64,000 nucleotides of DNA from Ecdyonurus torrentis (Eukaryota > Arthropoda > Insecta > Ephemeroptera > Heptageniidae), in NCBI GenBank assembly GCA_949318235.1, contig OX439134.1, forward strand, positions 20,767,803-20,831,802, in the 5' to 3' direction. The notes beneath the pieces are model-generated. The model was given only the letters and a program-made list of their open reading frames with translations. It made no database searches and had not been told where the DNA came from. Below are positions 1 through 12,139 of the stretch, one piece after another. The translations under genes were made by a program, and so were the position numbers. Position 1 is the first letter of the stretch. Every line of letters starts with the position of its first letter.

Positions 1-1019
1 AATCAACAAACTGATCGATTTCAACAAAACGAATGATTCTGTAACTTTTGTTTATAACGAAATCGTTACAAAACGAACAATACCGTTCGTTATCATATCG
101 AACGGGTTTTCAATAGTGAGAAATCGTTCGTTATGATAACGAGCGATATTAAATAGTTAATTACGGCGTTTCTAATGGGTGAATTTTGATGTTACGCACA
201 TGATTAAATAGGATATCTTTTATGCTTTTAAATTATTGGCGTTATTTTAAAATTTAACAATAAATATTAAAACATAAATTAAATAAAAGTAATGAAGGCA
301 TGTGTATTAAAAATTGCAGTGTTTTTTCTTGATAGTTTTGTAGTTTTATACATAAAAACAATGTACTATTCTAAAAAAAAATTATCTTCAGCCAACTAAA
401 AACTAAACTTATCATTTTTAACGTGATTAACGTAATTTGTGTCTATAAAAGATTAAAAAATATTAAAAATGTTATACGACGTTCAATGTATCAATATTGC
501 GGGCAATTATATTTTATATATACTTCTATGCAAAGTCAATTCATGCCTGCAATCAAGTTTTAATATTGCTTCCTATATCTATTTACGTACGTGCAAAAAA
601 GTTTGTTTTTTTCGATGGAGTTTATCGGTTCAAAAAATAGCTATAACTAGAAGTACGTAGGAGAATGTCTAGTAATTTATCATTTACATTTGTGTAATAT
701 GTGAATTATAGTTTCCTCAAAAATTGCAACAAAAAAAAAAAAAAAAAAAAAAAAAAACTATAAGAGTTTTGTAATTGAGGAACCCTTAGCTTTCCCCGCG
801 CAATAAACCGATAAGGTGCATTTAGTTATATAATTATAAAGAATTTTAAGGATAATCATATCTTTCTTAAAAATATTAACCCTAAATTAAGTTTATAAGT
901 TTACTTATTTAAAATGTAAAAAAAACTATCCAATACGCCACATTACTGTAATCACATTAATAAGTTAAGAACATGGTATTTTGCGGTAGAAAACAATCGT
1001 ATTGATATAATTGATATAA

Positions 1020-2490
1020 TGTAGAAAAATAAGTAAACCTAATTTCATCCTAAATATTTTTGCTAAAAAATGTCTTTATCGTTGGTTTTATAAGTCTATC
1101 CCAATTAGGAAAAAAGGTCAAAAACGTCATCTGAGATATCACGTCAACATTTATATGCGACAACTATGTGTTATTTTCCTATTCAACTCTCAGACGACTT
1201 TTTTGAACTTCTTCCCTAATTGAGCTAGGGCAATGAAACCAACGCCAATGTTATCTTTTTGTGAAAATATTTAGGATGAAAGTAGGTTTACTCATTTATC
1301 TCAATTAGATCAATATCGTGAGAGAAGGACTGTAAAATTAATGTAAAACATTTGTGACCAAAATTTGCCGAGGCAGTGCTAGTATTTTACAATTTTCTCC
1401 GTCCGTAATAAATATATTTTAATATAATTAACATATCCATGTTCCTCATTAAATTTCCTTTCTTTTCATATATAACAACACGCATTAACTACATTTTAAA
1501 ACATTTAAACTTAGTGATAACAAACGACGTTTTCTCCATATTTAAGAAAATGATGTAAATGTTACAACAGCAGCAGCAAAATTCACAACTTTCAATGTAT
1601 GACTTTTTTCCTAGTTATTTAATCGCAATGAGACTATATTTCATACTTTTAACATTTAAAAATATTGAGATTGATATGCGGGTGTCCACACTTTGCTCCA
1701 TCAGGACGGGAGATGTAGCGCGTAGCCATCCACGTTAGTAACCGTGATGCGAGTTACCCATTGCGGATTGCAGCTATAAGCAAAGATGTTTCGCGAGCTG
1801 CGCTACATCTCCCGTCCTGCTGGAGCAAAGTATGGACACCCACATATTAATCTTAATATTTTTGAAAGTTAAAACCATGAAAGATAGTCTCATTGCGATT
1901 AAATAACTAGGAAAAAAAATCAAACATTGAAATAAAAGTCGCAAATTTTGCTGCTTTACATCATTTCTTAAATATGGAGAAAACGTCGTTTGTTATCACT
2001 AAGTTTAAATGTTTTAAAATGTAGTTAATGCGTGTTGTTATATATGAAATGAAAGGAAATTTAATGAGGAACATGAATATGTTAATTATGTTAAAAAATA
2101 TTTATTACGTACGGAGAAAATTGTAAAATACTAGCACTGCCTCGGCAAATTTTAGTCACACATGTTTTACATTTATTTTACAGTCCTTATCTCACGATAT
2201 ATTGATCTAATTGAGATAAATGAGTAAACCTACTTTCATCCTAAATATTTTCACAAAAAAATAACATTGGCGTTGGTTTCATTGCCCTAGCTCAATTAGG
2301 GAAAAAGTTCAAAAAGTCGTCTGAGAGTTGAATGGGAAAATAACACAACATGGTTGTCATACTGAAATGTTGACGTGATATAACATTTTTGAACTTTTTT
2401 CCTAATTGAGTTAGCCTTATGAAACCAACGCCAAAGTCATTTTTTTTGCGAAAATATTTCGAATGACATTAGGTTAACTTGTTATCCATA
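1020..2490. repeat. Nested palindrome inside transposon copy 1
   Basis: Two arms of roughly 700 bases are inverted around about 1767. Paired landmarks are GCTCCATCAGGACGGGAG near 1695 against CTCCCGTCCTGCTGGAGC near 1810. The sequence runs outward through CAATGAGACTAT, TTTAGGATGAAAGTAGG and CCTAATTGAGCTAGGGC. Each arm is itself an inverted repeat: 1040-1130 pairs with 1190-1290, and the right arm does the same, so the region could fold into a branched cruciform. The equivalent in copy 2 is about 13213-14690. Confidence 0.85.
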
Positions 2491-2689
2491 TTTATATTGC
2501 AATCGGAGATGGAGCGCAAAATACGTATTCGTGTAAAACATAATATGATTGAAATGGTGTTAGCATCTCTCTCTCTCCTTTTCACCTTCTGTAATTGCTA
2601 TATAGGCTTTATAAAATTAAAACATATGTGATCTCCTTGAATTTAATATAATCTACTATAGCATTGGATTATGTGTTTGTTTCTAAACA

Positions 2690-3500
2690 GTCTTTTAAAG
2701 AGGACGTTCAGGGGTTACAACGTGGCTTTCTTCAATGTTAGATAATTAGAAGAACTGTTCATAAACTCATAATCATATTGTACTTTTTTTTTCATTTCAT
2801 TAGAAAGAAAATTTTAGGATAATTGAAATGCAATGGAAATTAGTATTAATAATACTAACAAGTATAAGTATATAATAAACAATAACTTTAATTTGATTAT
2901 TTATATGGTTTAATTATAGCCCTTAATTTAATTTAATCAAAGCCCTTTCGTAGCACCGCAAACTCGTGATCATCCTGCGAGATATGCAACTCGTCTCGTA
3001 TCTTGTACGTCATAGTTAAGGCTTTACTATAGGGTGTATGCGGATTGGAGGCGCTTAGAGGCCATACTGGAGTATTGAATACCATTGCTCAGCATAGGAC
3101 AAACTTTGTTTAAGCCAATATTCATTGGAAAATCGGTTAATTTTTTGTTATTGTTATTTTTCTCACATACTTTTGAGATACTATAATTCAACATATTGAC
3201 AACATCACTGCTTTCAAAAATATTGCATAGTGGTTTTAAACAGGCAAAATAAGTTATTTTCCTATGGCACCCATTTTATTGAGTTATCCAACATGGCGTC
3301 GACTTAAACATGAATGCATACACCCTATTGAAAAAGTTGTCGCAGGTTGCATATCTCGATCGCAGGATGAACGCAATAAAAGTTTAAGGTGCTACCGGGT
3401 TAAATAAGGGCTTTGTGTCATCATATGTGAGTTTATGAACAGTTCTTCTCACTATCTAACATTGAAAAAGCCATCTTGTAACCCCTGAACTTTATTTTTA
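2690..3500. mobile_element. MITE, 'GTTCAGGGG' family, copy a, carrying a second MITE
   Basis: Terminal inverted repeats run from GTTCAGGGGTTACAACG...AGAAGAACTGTTCATAAAC (2705-2765) to GTTTATGAACAGTTCTTC...GTAACCCCTGAAC (3430-3490). It is non-coding. It is interrupted by a MITE of another family at 3032-3325. Sister copies are at 4111-7527 (split), 14913-15720, 16370-16705 and 23092-23415. Confidence 0.75.
3032..3325. mobile_element. MITE, 'GGGTGTATGC' family, TA target
   Basis: It begins GGGTGTATGCGG and ends TGCATACACCC, with TA on both sides. The sister MITE at about 16540 lacks it (CTTTACTATAGAAAATATTG), giving an empty site. The interior carries TGGAGGCCATACTGGAGTA and GCATAGGACAAACTTTG, words that recur at 15251-15550 and 41260-41591, and in pieces at 37.5-38.5 kb. 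Confidence 0.75.
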
Positions 3501-4263
3501 AATATGGAAGAAAAAAAAAACATGTCATTTTCTAAAATTTTAGACAAATCTACGTTAGCATAGCAAAAGTAGAAAATTAAAACAATGAGTTAAATAGTTG
3601 TCACAGTGCATTCTAAATGCAAAATATGATGCTGAGATATAAAATAATATGTTTTGCAAGTTTAAATGTATGCTGTGCTAATTATTTTTATACAAAAAGG
3701 CTGGAACGTCGTGAAATAATTTTATTTTAGGATAAGCCTTACATATTATGTTAGCGTCCACAAATAACTTTTTTAATCTTATTGTCCATAGCTGTTTCTT
3801 TCTTTTTTTTTTCAAGTTAGCTAATTTCTACCTTCAATTGAAATCATATCTAACAATATTTATTATATTTTTATAATTATCAAAACTGTATTTGTATAAT
3901 TTGCATTGCATAGCTTGTTAAATTTATTTAGTTTTATCCAATTAAAAATTAATTTTTAACATATATACTAGAAACTGCATTTTCAAGTTGCAATTATTGT
4001 ATTAATTATTCAATGCTTTTTTTTATTTATTATGACATGTTTTAATTTCAGTTTTAGTCAAACAATTTGTTATAATAGGTAAATAAAAAAATACACATTT
4101 TAATTGGCTTAAAAAGGAAGTTCAGGGGCTTTTTACAACATGGCCTCTTCAATGTTAGATAATAAGAAGAATTGTTCATAAACTCACATATGGTGACCCA
4201 AAGCCCTTCAGTAGCCCCGCAAACTCGTGATAATCCTGCGAGATGTGCTAGCTGTCCCATGTA

Positions 4264-7200
4264 TGAGGGGTTTCACGACCACGGGACAACTACGGCACTG
4301 CAAACAAAAAATGTTCTCAGAAAAATCTGAAAAAAATGTGACAAGTACACACTAATGAGACATAGCACATGCTGAATTTTTTTAAATTTATTTTGATTAT
4401 TGCCTGAGATACGGCAATTTAAAGATGGCGGACCATTTTAAAAAGGAGCGCGAGGAGCCAACTTTGACGCCCCGTATTTTCTGTTGTATGAAACAAAATT
4501 TGATAATTTATTTTTGATTGTGTTTATCATTAAGTCAAATAAATATAACTGTGCTTAAAATTTATTTAGAACTTGTTAAAGTATTTATTAGGAATTTTTG
4601 AAAATATGTATTTTTTGCTAAAATTTGCACATTTGCATACCTCTTAAAAAATAGTAAAAAAATTTTTTGATGGCATTTTGCAATTTTAGCGGTTAGATAA
4701 ACGTCTTATCTTCATCTTCTGACAATAAAACAAAAATAAGGTTAAATTTGATTGTACAGTACTGGTCAATACAAATGCCTTTTTCCAAAAAGTGCCATTT
4801 TCGACCTTCAAAAAGTCCGTGTTACCGATAAATTTTTAAATATAACAATATATGTTTGGAAAGCTTATACTTTGATTATTTAAATAAAAAAATTAAAAAC
4901 CTGTGTATTGCGCTGCAAATATTTTTAACGATTTTTTTTGTAACTCGCTCCACGCGCTGGTTGCGCTCGGCGTACAGGCTCTTGCGCTGAGTAAATAAAC
5001 ACGCGCATCGTGTTATAACGTTGATATATTTATTTCTATCACTGACACGATAATTATATTTAATTTTTCGTGATTCAATATTTATTTTAAAGCCATAGAC
5101 CACATAAAATAACATGTGCTTTTTAATGAAAAAACACGAAATGGGATCTTCAAAACTGATGACTATTTTTACCAGAATGTTAATGTAGCCCTACGAGAGA
5201 GCGTGAAAAAACTGTAAAGTATGCATTTTGCGTAAGAATTCATGTTTATGACGTCAGAAACATGCAAATATTAGTATAAAAATGTTGTGCGGGTTGCATA
5301 AATTGAATTTAATTTAATTTAATTTAATTTAATTTATTTTAATTTAATTCAATTTATAAGTTTTAATATAAATAATATAAATTTATATTTTCGTCATGCA
5401 TGTATCAATCAATACGGCTTTTGTAGCCCTAATATATAGAGTTCTTACATATGCAAAACAGATGTTGGCGCGTATAGTAAACAATAGCACTGACTTTTTT
5501 TATCATAGGTCAGCATCACAATAAAATATTTTTGTATTGAAAATTTGAAGTAAAAAAATATATTTTAATTTTTAAAATAACATCGAGTGTATCTGTGTAA
5601 TTAACAATCAGTATTTAATGTCTATTCCATTAACTCAAATATTAGCATCCATACCACCACCTACAATTAGAAAGAATTCATTTAAGATGACAGCTAAAAT
5701 GTTCATTTCTTTGTGTGAAAAATTCAAAGAGTAAAGATAAAATAAAATCAAATTAACATAATATTAACATAAAAATGTAATTATGTATATTTGAAGTTAA
5801 TTATAGCAAGTAACACAAAAATATTGGTTTAATAGGCTTTAATGCAGTGACAAAACTACAAACATCGTTAATAAAATAATCAACATTTAAACAAATGCAT
5901 TATCATGTTAATTTTAATGAAGTTGCACCGTGTATACTGCGACTGACATCAGATTTCATCTAGAGGAATAATAGGTGAATGTTGCCAGCATGCTCTTTTT
6001 TTATTATATACTATCATTATAAAAATCAAAATAGCATTTGCACTCGTAGTATATAAAAAAATTAACAGATTAGTTTTTTATACTTTATATAAAGTATACT
6101 GTTTTATATAAACTTATAGTATATCGATTCATGCTTTATTTGTCATCCATTACCAATTTTATATAACAAATATAACAATTAAAACATTAAAGGAATAGAC
6201 CAGAGAAAAACATAAGCATATATATCACAAAAAACTTAATGGGATTTACATAAATAACATCAGTTTGCCTAAAAACCCAAGAGTTGGGGAACAGTAGCAG
6301 TGATAAGCAAAATTCAATTTATGCAACCCGCACAACATTTTTGTACTAATTTTTGCATGTTTTTGACGTCATAAACATGAATTCTTACGCAAAATGCATA
6401 CTTTACAGTTTTTTCACGCTCTCTCGTAGGGCTACATTAACATTCTGGTAAAAATAGTCATCAGTTTTGAAGATCCCATTTCGTGTTTATTCATTAAAAA
6501 GCACATGTTGTTTTATGTGGTCTATGGCTTTAAAATAAATATTGAATCACGAAAAATTAAATATAATTATCGTGTCAGTGATAGAAATAAATATATCAAC
6601 GTTATAACACGATGCGCGTGTTTATTTACTCAGCGCAAGAGCCTGTACGCCAAACGCAACCAGCGCGTGGAGCGAGTTACAAAAAAAATCGTTAAAAATA
6701 TTTGCAGCGCAATACACAGGTTTTTTATTTTTTTATTTAAATAATCAAAGTATAAGCTTTCTAAACATATAGTGTTATATTTAAAAATTTATTGGTAACA
6801 CGGACTTTTTGAAGGTCGAAAATGTCACGAAAATGTACTGTACAATCAAATTTAAACTTATTTTTGTTTTATTGTCAGAAGATGAAGATAAGACGTTTAT
6901 CTGACCGCTAAAATTGCAAAATGCCATTAAAAAATTTTTTTACTATTTTTTAAGTGGTATGCAAATGTGCAAATTTTAGCAAAAAATACATATTTTCAAA
7001 AATTCCTAATAAATACTTTAACAAGTTTTAAATAAATTTTAAGCACAGTTATATTTATTTGACTCAATGATAAACACAATAAAAAATAAATTATCAAAAT
7101 TTGTTTTTTACAACAGAAAATACGGGGTGTCAAAGTTGGCTCCTCGCGCTCCTTTTTAAAATGGTCCGCCATCTTTAAATTGCCGTATCTCAAGCAATAT

Positions 7201-7333
7201 TCAAAATAAATTTAAAAAAATTCAGCATGTGCTATGTCTCATTAGTGTGTACTTGTCACATTTTTTTCAGATTTTTCTGAGAACATTTTTTGTATGCAGT
7301 GCCGTAGTTGTCCCGTGGACGTGAAACCCCTCA
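4264..7333. mobile_element. 3.07-kb foldback element with arms of about 1 kb
   Basis: The ends are TGAGGGGTTTCACG and CGTGAAACCCCTCA. Arms 4264-5310 and about 6309-7333 are near-identical inverted repeats around a 1-kb AT-rich centre. A TA duplication (4262-4263 and 7334-7335) fits the symmetric ends, but the empty site in copy 2 lacks about 4 bases, so the exact duplication is uncertain. The two 79-codon open frames (4876-5115 minus and 6505-6744 plus) are the same sequence in opposite arms and show no codon or family signal. I do not call them genes. Confidence 0.8.
6191..6529. mobile_element. TTAA-flanked MITE ('AGGAATAGACC/AGCCATAGACC' family)
   Basis: TTAA lies at 6187-6190 and 6530-6533. 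The ends are AGGAATAGACCAGAG and GTGGTCTATGGCT. It includes GACGTC and a GCAACCCGCACAAC core. An intact sister is at 41939-42278. A half copy is in the left arm of the foldback (about 5088-5310) and a fragment begins at 32318. A TTAA target points to piggyBac-like or Kolobok-like mobilisation (inference). Confidence 0.8.
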
Positions 7334-7881
7334 TATATCTTTTACATCATAGTTACGGCTTTACTATATAGAAAATATTGTAGCGGGTTGCAAATCTCGC
7401 AAAATGTGTGCAAGTTTGCGGGGCTAAGGAAGAGCTTTGGGCCCACACTTGTGATTCAATGAACAGTTCTTCTCAATATATAACAGTTAATAAGCCATGT
7501 TGTATCTCATGAACTTCCTCTTAAAAAGAATATAAAATATATGCGCACATGAAAATAAATATTTATTTATCTAGGTTGTTATAAATTATGAAGTTTAGAA
7601 CTTATGCTACATATATCTATATCATAAAATATATATTACATGTTAAGTAATTTACCTATAATTAATGCAGTTGACAGCATCAAGGTTAACCTTAAATATA
7701 TTGCTTTTAAATTTTAAACTTGACAAAATGTGTCATTTTCCCTTACCGCGCGGTCCGTGTATATTTGTAAGATTCAACATGCGTCACCTTTAACATATGA
7801 ATGCATACATCCTATAGCATATCCATGATTTAAATTTTTTTAATTAAATGATGCTATACTGTACAGTTTCCCAGAAGCGTT

Positions 7882-8746
7882 CAGGGGCGGATCCAGGAAA
7901 TTTGTTTGGGGGGGGGCGATCTCCCAGGAAAATAAACATGAAGGACCCCGGGGGGGGGGATAAAGCACCGCAGGCGAAAATTTTATTTGGCCACGCCTCT
8001 TTTTGGAAAAAATGCAAAATTAGTATGCCTTTGAACAAATATTCTTGAATTGCCTAAATTTTTATTTGGTAATTTTTTCCTTTTTTTTTTTTTTTTTATG
8101 TAAGCAAAAAAAAAAAAGTAAAAGTATACAAAATGTTTTCAGAAATATTTTCTATTTTGATCTCTGTTAAATTATTAATGTTATTTCAATGAAACAAAAA
8201 ATCTTGAAAAAAAAGGGCAAAATTTAAAAAATTAACTATTAATATTGTGTATTATTATTATTTTTTTTTCAGTTTTTTTTTTCAGTTTTTTTTTTTTTTT
8301 GGTATACCATACTAAAATTTGTTTTGCACTATATGATTCATAATAGTTTTAAAAATTGCATAACAATTTTTTATGATATATTGTAAAAAATAACTTATTA
8401 GGATGGAAAAATATTTTGAGATAAAAATTATCAAATTTACATTAGTTTTTTTTTTTTTTTTTTTAGTTCTTATCGCAAGCAAAATATTTCGTGGATGTCC
8501 AAGTATTAACAGAACTATATCCTTATATATTACCCTGATGACATGACAACTAGGGGATGTTAAAAAAAAAATTTGTTATAATCAGGATTCAAACGCTTAT
8601 CCCGCAATAAAAGTTGCGCCGAAGGCGCAAAAAAAAAATTTTTATGGACTATTTTTTTTTCAATTTTTGCTCATTTTTTTCCACCCACGTGGGCCGTTTG
8701 GGGGGGGCGGTCACCCCCACCGCCCCCCCCCCTGGATCCGCCCCTG
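7882..8746. mobile_element. hAT-type MITE (CAGGGGCGGATCCAGG ends)
   Basis: 16-base terminal inverted repeats CAGGGGCGGATCCAGG / CCTGGATCCGCCCCTG are flanked by 8-bp duplications GAAGCGTT (7874-7881) and GAAGTGTT (8747-8754). Copy 2 has the uninterrupted site (CCCAGAAGCGTTGTAG near 18210). G- and C-runs lie just inside the ends and the middle is AT-rich. The short open frames across the left end (7844-8048) are spurious. Confidence 0.9.
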
Positions 8747-9306
8747 GAAGTGTTGTAGTTTCGCAATTCGGGTAGGAAATTGTGTGATCGCGCCTTTTTT
8801 TTTAATCACGATGCATATCATACAACAACCTTCATTGCTTTGATTTGAAATTTAATTTTGCTAGTTTCGTTGTGTGCATATTTAGTCATTTTATTTATTG
8901 AATTTATCTTAGATTTTATAGTAGTACGCAAGAAAAAAAGAAAATAAATATTATATGATTGTAATTTATTTAAATAATTTGAAAATTGTAAATAAAATGG
9001 TTAAATAATAATAAATTATCAGTTAAAATCTATTATTAATGCAAAAAGTAATTTCTTTCTGCAAGAAAAATATTTGAATTAAAAATTTACCGCCTTTTCT
9101 TAACGAATTACAGCGTTGCCAGATTTCAATTTTTGATTGTTTACGATTTCATAACGAACGGCTTACAGAATCGCTCTTTTTGTATTGTTCGTTATGCGCT
9201 CGTTACGAAAACGAAGAGTTTGTTTATTCGACAACAAAGCGAAGGAGTTACAGAATCGCCCCCCAGATTATCTGAATTAAGTTACCTATTCCAAACGCTT
9301 CCTTTA

Positions 9307-11281
9307 CGCAAGGGTCATTTCTACAGATGTTTGTACGTGAATTTCTCTCTTTTATAATACAAGTGAGTCCATGATCTTTGCGTATGAAGTGTCTGGTTGT
9401 TGTGCAAAGGGAATCTACGAATTATGGCGCATAGTCGCATGGCAAGGCAGGCTTTGGTTCCTGCACATCGCTTGTGTGCAGCGCAGCAATCGTTAAGGAC
9501 AATTCATATGTTGAGAAAAGACATAGAAGTAGCATACGTCCGACCACTACGGTCATGCGGACGACAAGTTCCTGGTAGACTTTCGATATATGTTCCTCTC
9601 TTTAATCATTCCAATGCTCGGACACTCAAAACATTGCATTCTGCCTGGAAGGTTAAAGAGATGTTATTCAAGCCCTATCGTCTTCTGTTGTTGACGTTGT
9701 AGGATACATATTAAGGACTATAGTCAAGATCCAAATAGTCTGGTGTTCTACGTATAACCTCGGCAACTCCCTATCAATAGCACCCACGATGGTGCTTGGT
9801 ACAGGCGGAGTAGGCAGACAATGTGTTGGATGTGCCCCTAGGCCGGGTGGCCAGCGTCTCTCACAACGGATCATTACTGCATATATACGTCGATAATCCA
9901 GGAGCCTGGCCGGCAGCTAACAGCACCCATAACGTCGGGGGACCTGCATTGGCAATGGTTACTATCATGTTAATTCTCTAATTTTTTTAAACATAAGGTG
10001 ATGATTATTATTAAAGTCCACATTGTAAAAACCAATGCGTACTTCCAGCTTTTGTGGTTGAAGAAAACAAATAATTTCAATGCATTGGACATAACTATCC
10101 CACACAACACAGACTGAGATATAATACATATAATATATGTATTTTATATTAGTATACCAACAGAAAATATATGTATAATATCCATTTGAAAATGGTATGT
10201 TGATGGTATGAGAAACGTTCAAACGTCCTATATCGAGCGTATATCAAACGTTTAAATTTAGATCAAAAATAAATTTATGCCATACATATAATATACATAT
10301 GGGTGGTAGAAGCTTTTTTAAGCAAAAATTTAAAATATTAAATGTATTTTAATTTATGTGGCTCTAGCTCCAAGTCTGATACGTACTTAACACATATATA
10401 TCGTTAAAAACAACGGCTCACTTATTATTTAACACTTACCATACTGCAGCGGACTTTTATATTACTACAATTTAATACGTCAAAATGGGTATTTAAGCTT
10501 TAAGCTTTGTGGTACCTGACGGTAGTGAGTTCTCTACATTCGAAGCCATAAGGTTAATAACTACTAGCAGTTTTAAAAAAAATACAAAATAAAATATCCA
10601 TTTTATAAAAAAGTTATCACTCTACCAATTTCTATTAATAATATTTTTTAAAAGTCACTCCAAACTTTTAATTAGCAATTCTAATAACATTTTATATTTG
10701 CTATTAAAGTTTTAAAGCTAGAGCTTTTAAAAGCATTTTGATTCAAAGATAAAGTGAAAAAGAAGCCAATTTTGTTTAGTTCAAAAATTTGATGAATAAA
10801 ATACGCTGTAATTAGCACTTTTAAGGAACACCTACAAAACGTTTGGAGGTATAAATTTAGTAAATGTATATAAATAGTATGTGTTTAGATGTAATTTTCA
10901 AAAAAAAATGCATACCAATTCTATCCGTATAATCTACATTTACACTTCATATGTAAAATATACATAAAGCAGTATACCAAATGAAAACATATATTATATG
11001 TATGAAAATAATATACATATATCTGGTATATGGTAAATGAAAGGTATATGTATACTATCTCATCGTGTGCTGTGTGGGATAGCTGTTAGCCTGTTAGAAT
11101 CTAGTTTTTGGCAGCAATATTTAATGATATTTAGGAAATCAATAATGGCTTTCTTTAAATATTCTCATTCTTATTAACCTATCTAGAGATGCAAAATAAA
11201 AAAAACATTTGTTTTTTTAAAACGTTTTTTTTTTGCAACTCAAACTAAACGGAAAAATGCAATTCTTTCAATATTTTCTTT

Positions 11282-11283
<2 letters not shown>
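9307..11283 (+). repeat. Dispersed repeat with conserved 101-codon frame, copy 1 (interrupted)
   Basis: Homology with 24372-25655 and 35157-36450 starts at ACGCAAGGGTCATTTCTAC. It continues through a compositionally balanced block (9360-9960) and an AT-rich tail. A 101-codon frame at 9397-9702 is the same in copy 2 and nearly so in copy 3, and an overlapping 68-codon minus frame (9668-9874) is also kept. No known domain is evident. The frames could persist only because the copies are young. This copy is split at 10098-11079 by a MITE. It abuts the right end of transposon copy 1. Confidence 0.75.
10098..11079. mobile_element. MITE with TCCCACACA ends, TA target
   Basis: The ends are TCCCACACAACACAG and CTGTGTGGGA, with TA at 10096-10097 and 11080-11081. 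The other two copies of the host repeat lack it: ACATAACTATAGCTG near 25160 is the empty site. The subterminal parts hold alternating ATAT/TACATATA words. No protein is coded; the 85-codon minus frame (9965-10222) crosses the left end and is spurious. Confidence 0.85.

Positions 11284-11367
<84 letters not shown>
11284..11367. repeat. (TA)n microsatellite at the 5' edge of the LINE
   Basis: An almost pure TA run of about 84 bases. The LINE 3' end at about 21075 also abuts (TA)n, so the retrotransposon appears to have landed in, or copied, a TA tract. Confidence 0.95.
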
Positions 11368-11371
<4 letters not shown>

Positions 11372-11376
11372 ATAAA

Positions 11377-12139
11377 TTGTATAGAAATTATGCACATTGG
11401 CAGTGTTGCTTATGCTCGCTGCCTGTATTTAGTAATTCTTTTTTTTCAAATGATGGCTCTGACACTGAAGATGCTAATATATCAAGCAATATTACGTTAA
11501 ATAAATGCAATGGCTTATCTATTTTGTCTCTAAATGCTTGCAGTGTATGTTCTAATTTAAAACATTGTGATTTACATGCTTTTATCTTATCTTATGATCC
11601 TGATATTATATGTCTATGTGAAACTTGGCTCAATATTAATATTCTAGATTCTCATGTTGTTCCTCCTGGGTATTTGGTACTCAGAAAAGATCTTAGCCTA
11701 CAAGACACCGGATTGAGTAGGGGAGGGGGTGTACTTTTAGCAGCTAAAGAGAGTCTTAATCTGAGTCATCAGGGTCAATTTGATACTAGAGCAGAGGTGG
11801 TTTGGGGTGATTTTTATGTTAATAAGAAACACTTTCTTATTGGCTCTGCTTATAGTTAAATGAATACTTATCTTGATAATGATTTAATTTCTTCTATGAA
11901 ACTTGTAGGAGAATGCCAATATGATTATGATGGCGTATTTATTTTTGGTGATTTCAATTTAAATGTTAAGTGGGGTGATTTCCCTTTACCTTTGGATAAT
12001 TTATCAAATGAATTCTTGTCTTGTTTCAATAAAATACTTTTACAACAATCAGTCTGTACTCCTACTAGATATTATAAGAGTGCTGAATCACTTTTGGATT
12101 TAGCCTTGTGTAATGTACCTGATCTAATTTTGTCAACTG
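11377..12139 (+). pseudogene. Non-LTR retrotransposon ORF2, endonuclease half (interrupted)
   Basis: It encodes most of an APE-type endonuclease: SILSLNACSV near the start, CLCETWLN (substrate and catalytic region), and GDFNLNVKWGD after the midpoint. One in-frame stop (TAA at 11857-11859, just after IGSAYS) breaks the frame. At 12139 the frame is cut by transposon copy 2. Removing 12140-18734 rejoins it in phase with 18735. ORF1 is not visible, so the element is probably 5'-truncated. The clade is probably CR1/Jockey-like from motif style, an inference. Confidence 0.9.

Larger units (their letters stand above)
4111..7527. mobile_element. 'GTTCAGGGG' MITE split by a 3.07-kb insertion
   Basis: The left half (4111-4263) has GGAAGTTCAGGGGCT and GTAGCCCCGCAAACTCGTG. 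The right half (7334-7527) has GGGCTAAGGAAGAGC and CATGAACTTCCTC. The unsplit counterpart in transposon copy 2 is 16370-16705, so the interruption happened after the two large copies diverged. Confidence 0.8.
1..9263. mobile_element. Large non-autonomous palindrome-rich DNA transposon, copy 1 (left tip outside window)
   Basis: The right end reads GTTACAGAATCGCCCCC (9247-9263) and is followed by CAG (9264-9266). Base 1 already lies about 50 bases inside the left end, as alignment with copy 2 (12140-18731) shows. The two copies are collinear, including subterminal AACGAAC/GTTCGTT iterations, the nested palindrome and the MITEs. Differences are mainly two private insertions here (4264-7333 and 7882-8746). 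No transposase or other protein is readable, so it must be mobilised in trans. The terminal inverted repeat and 3-bp target duplication would fit a PIF/Harbinger-like or related superfamily, but that assignment is inference. Confidence 0.85.

Noticed and set aside
4876..5115. 79-codon frame duplicated at 6505-6744
   Set aside because: The two are the arms of one palindrome, so their identity reflects the inverted repeat and not selection. Low-complexity composition and no domain.
9668..9874. 68-codon minus frame repeated in three places
   Set aside because: Kept with the 101-codon plus frame because the whole repeat is near-identical; no independent evidence of coding.
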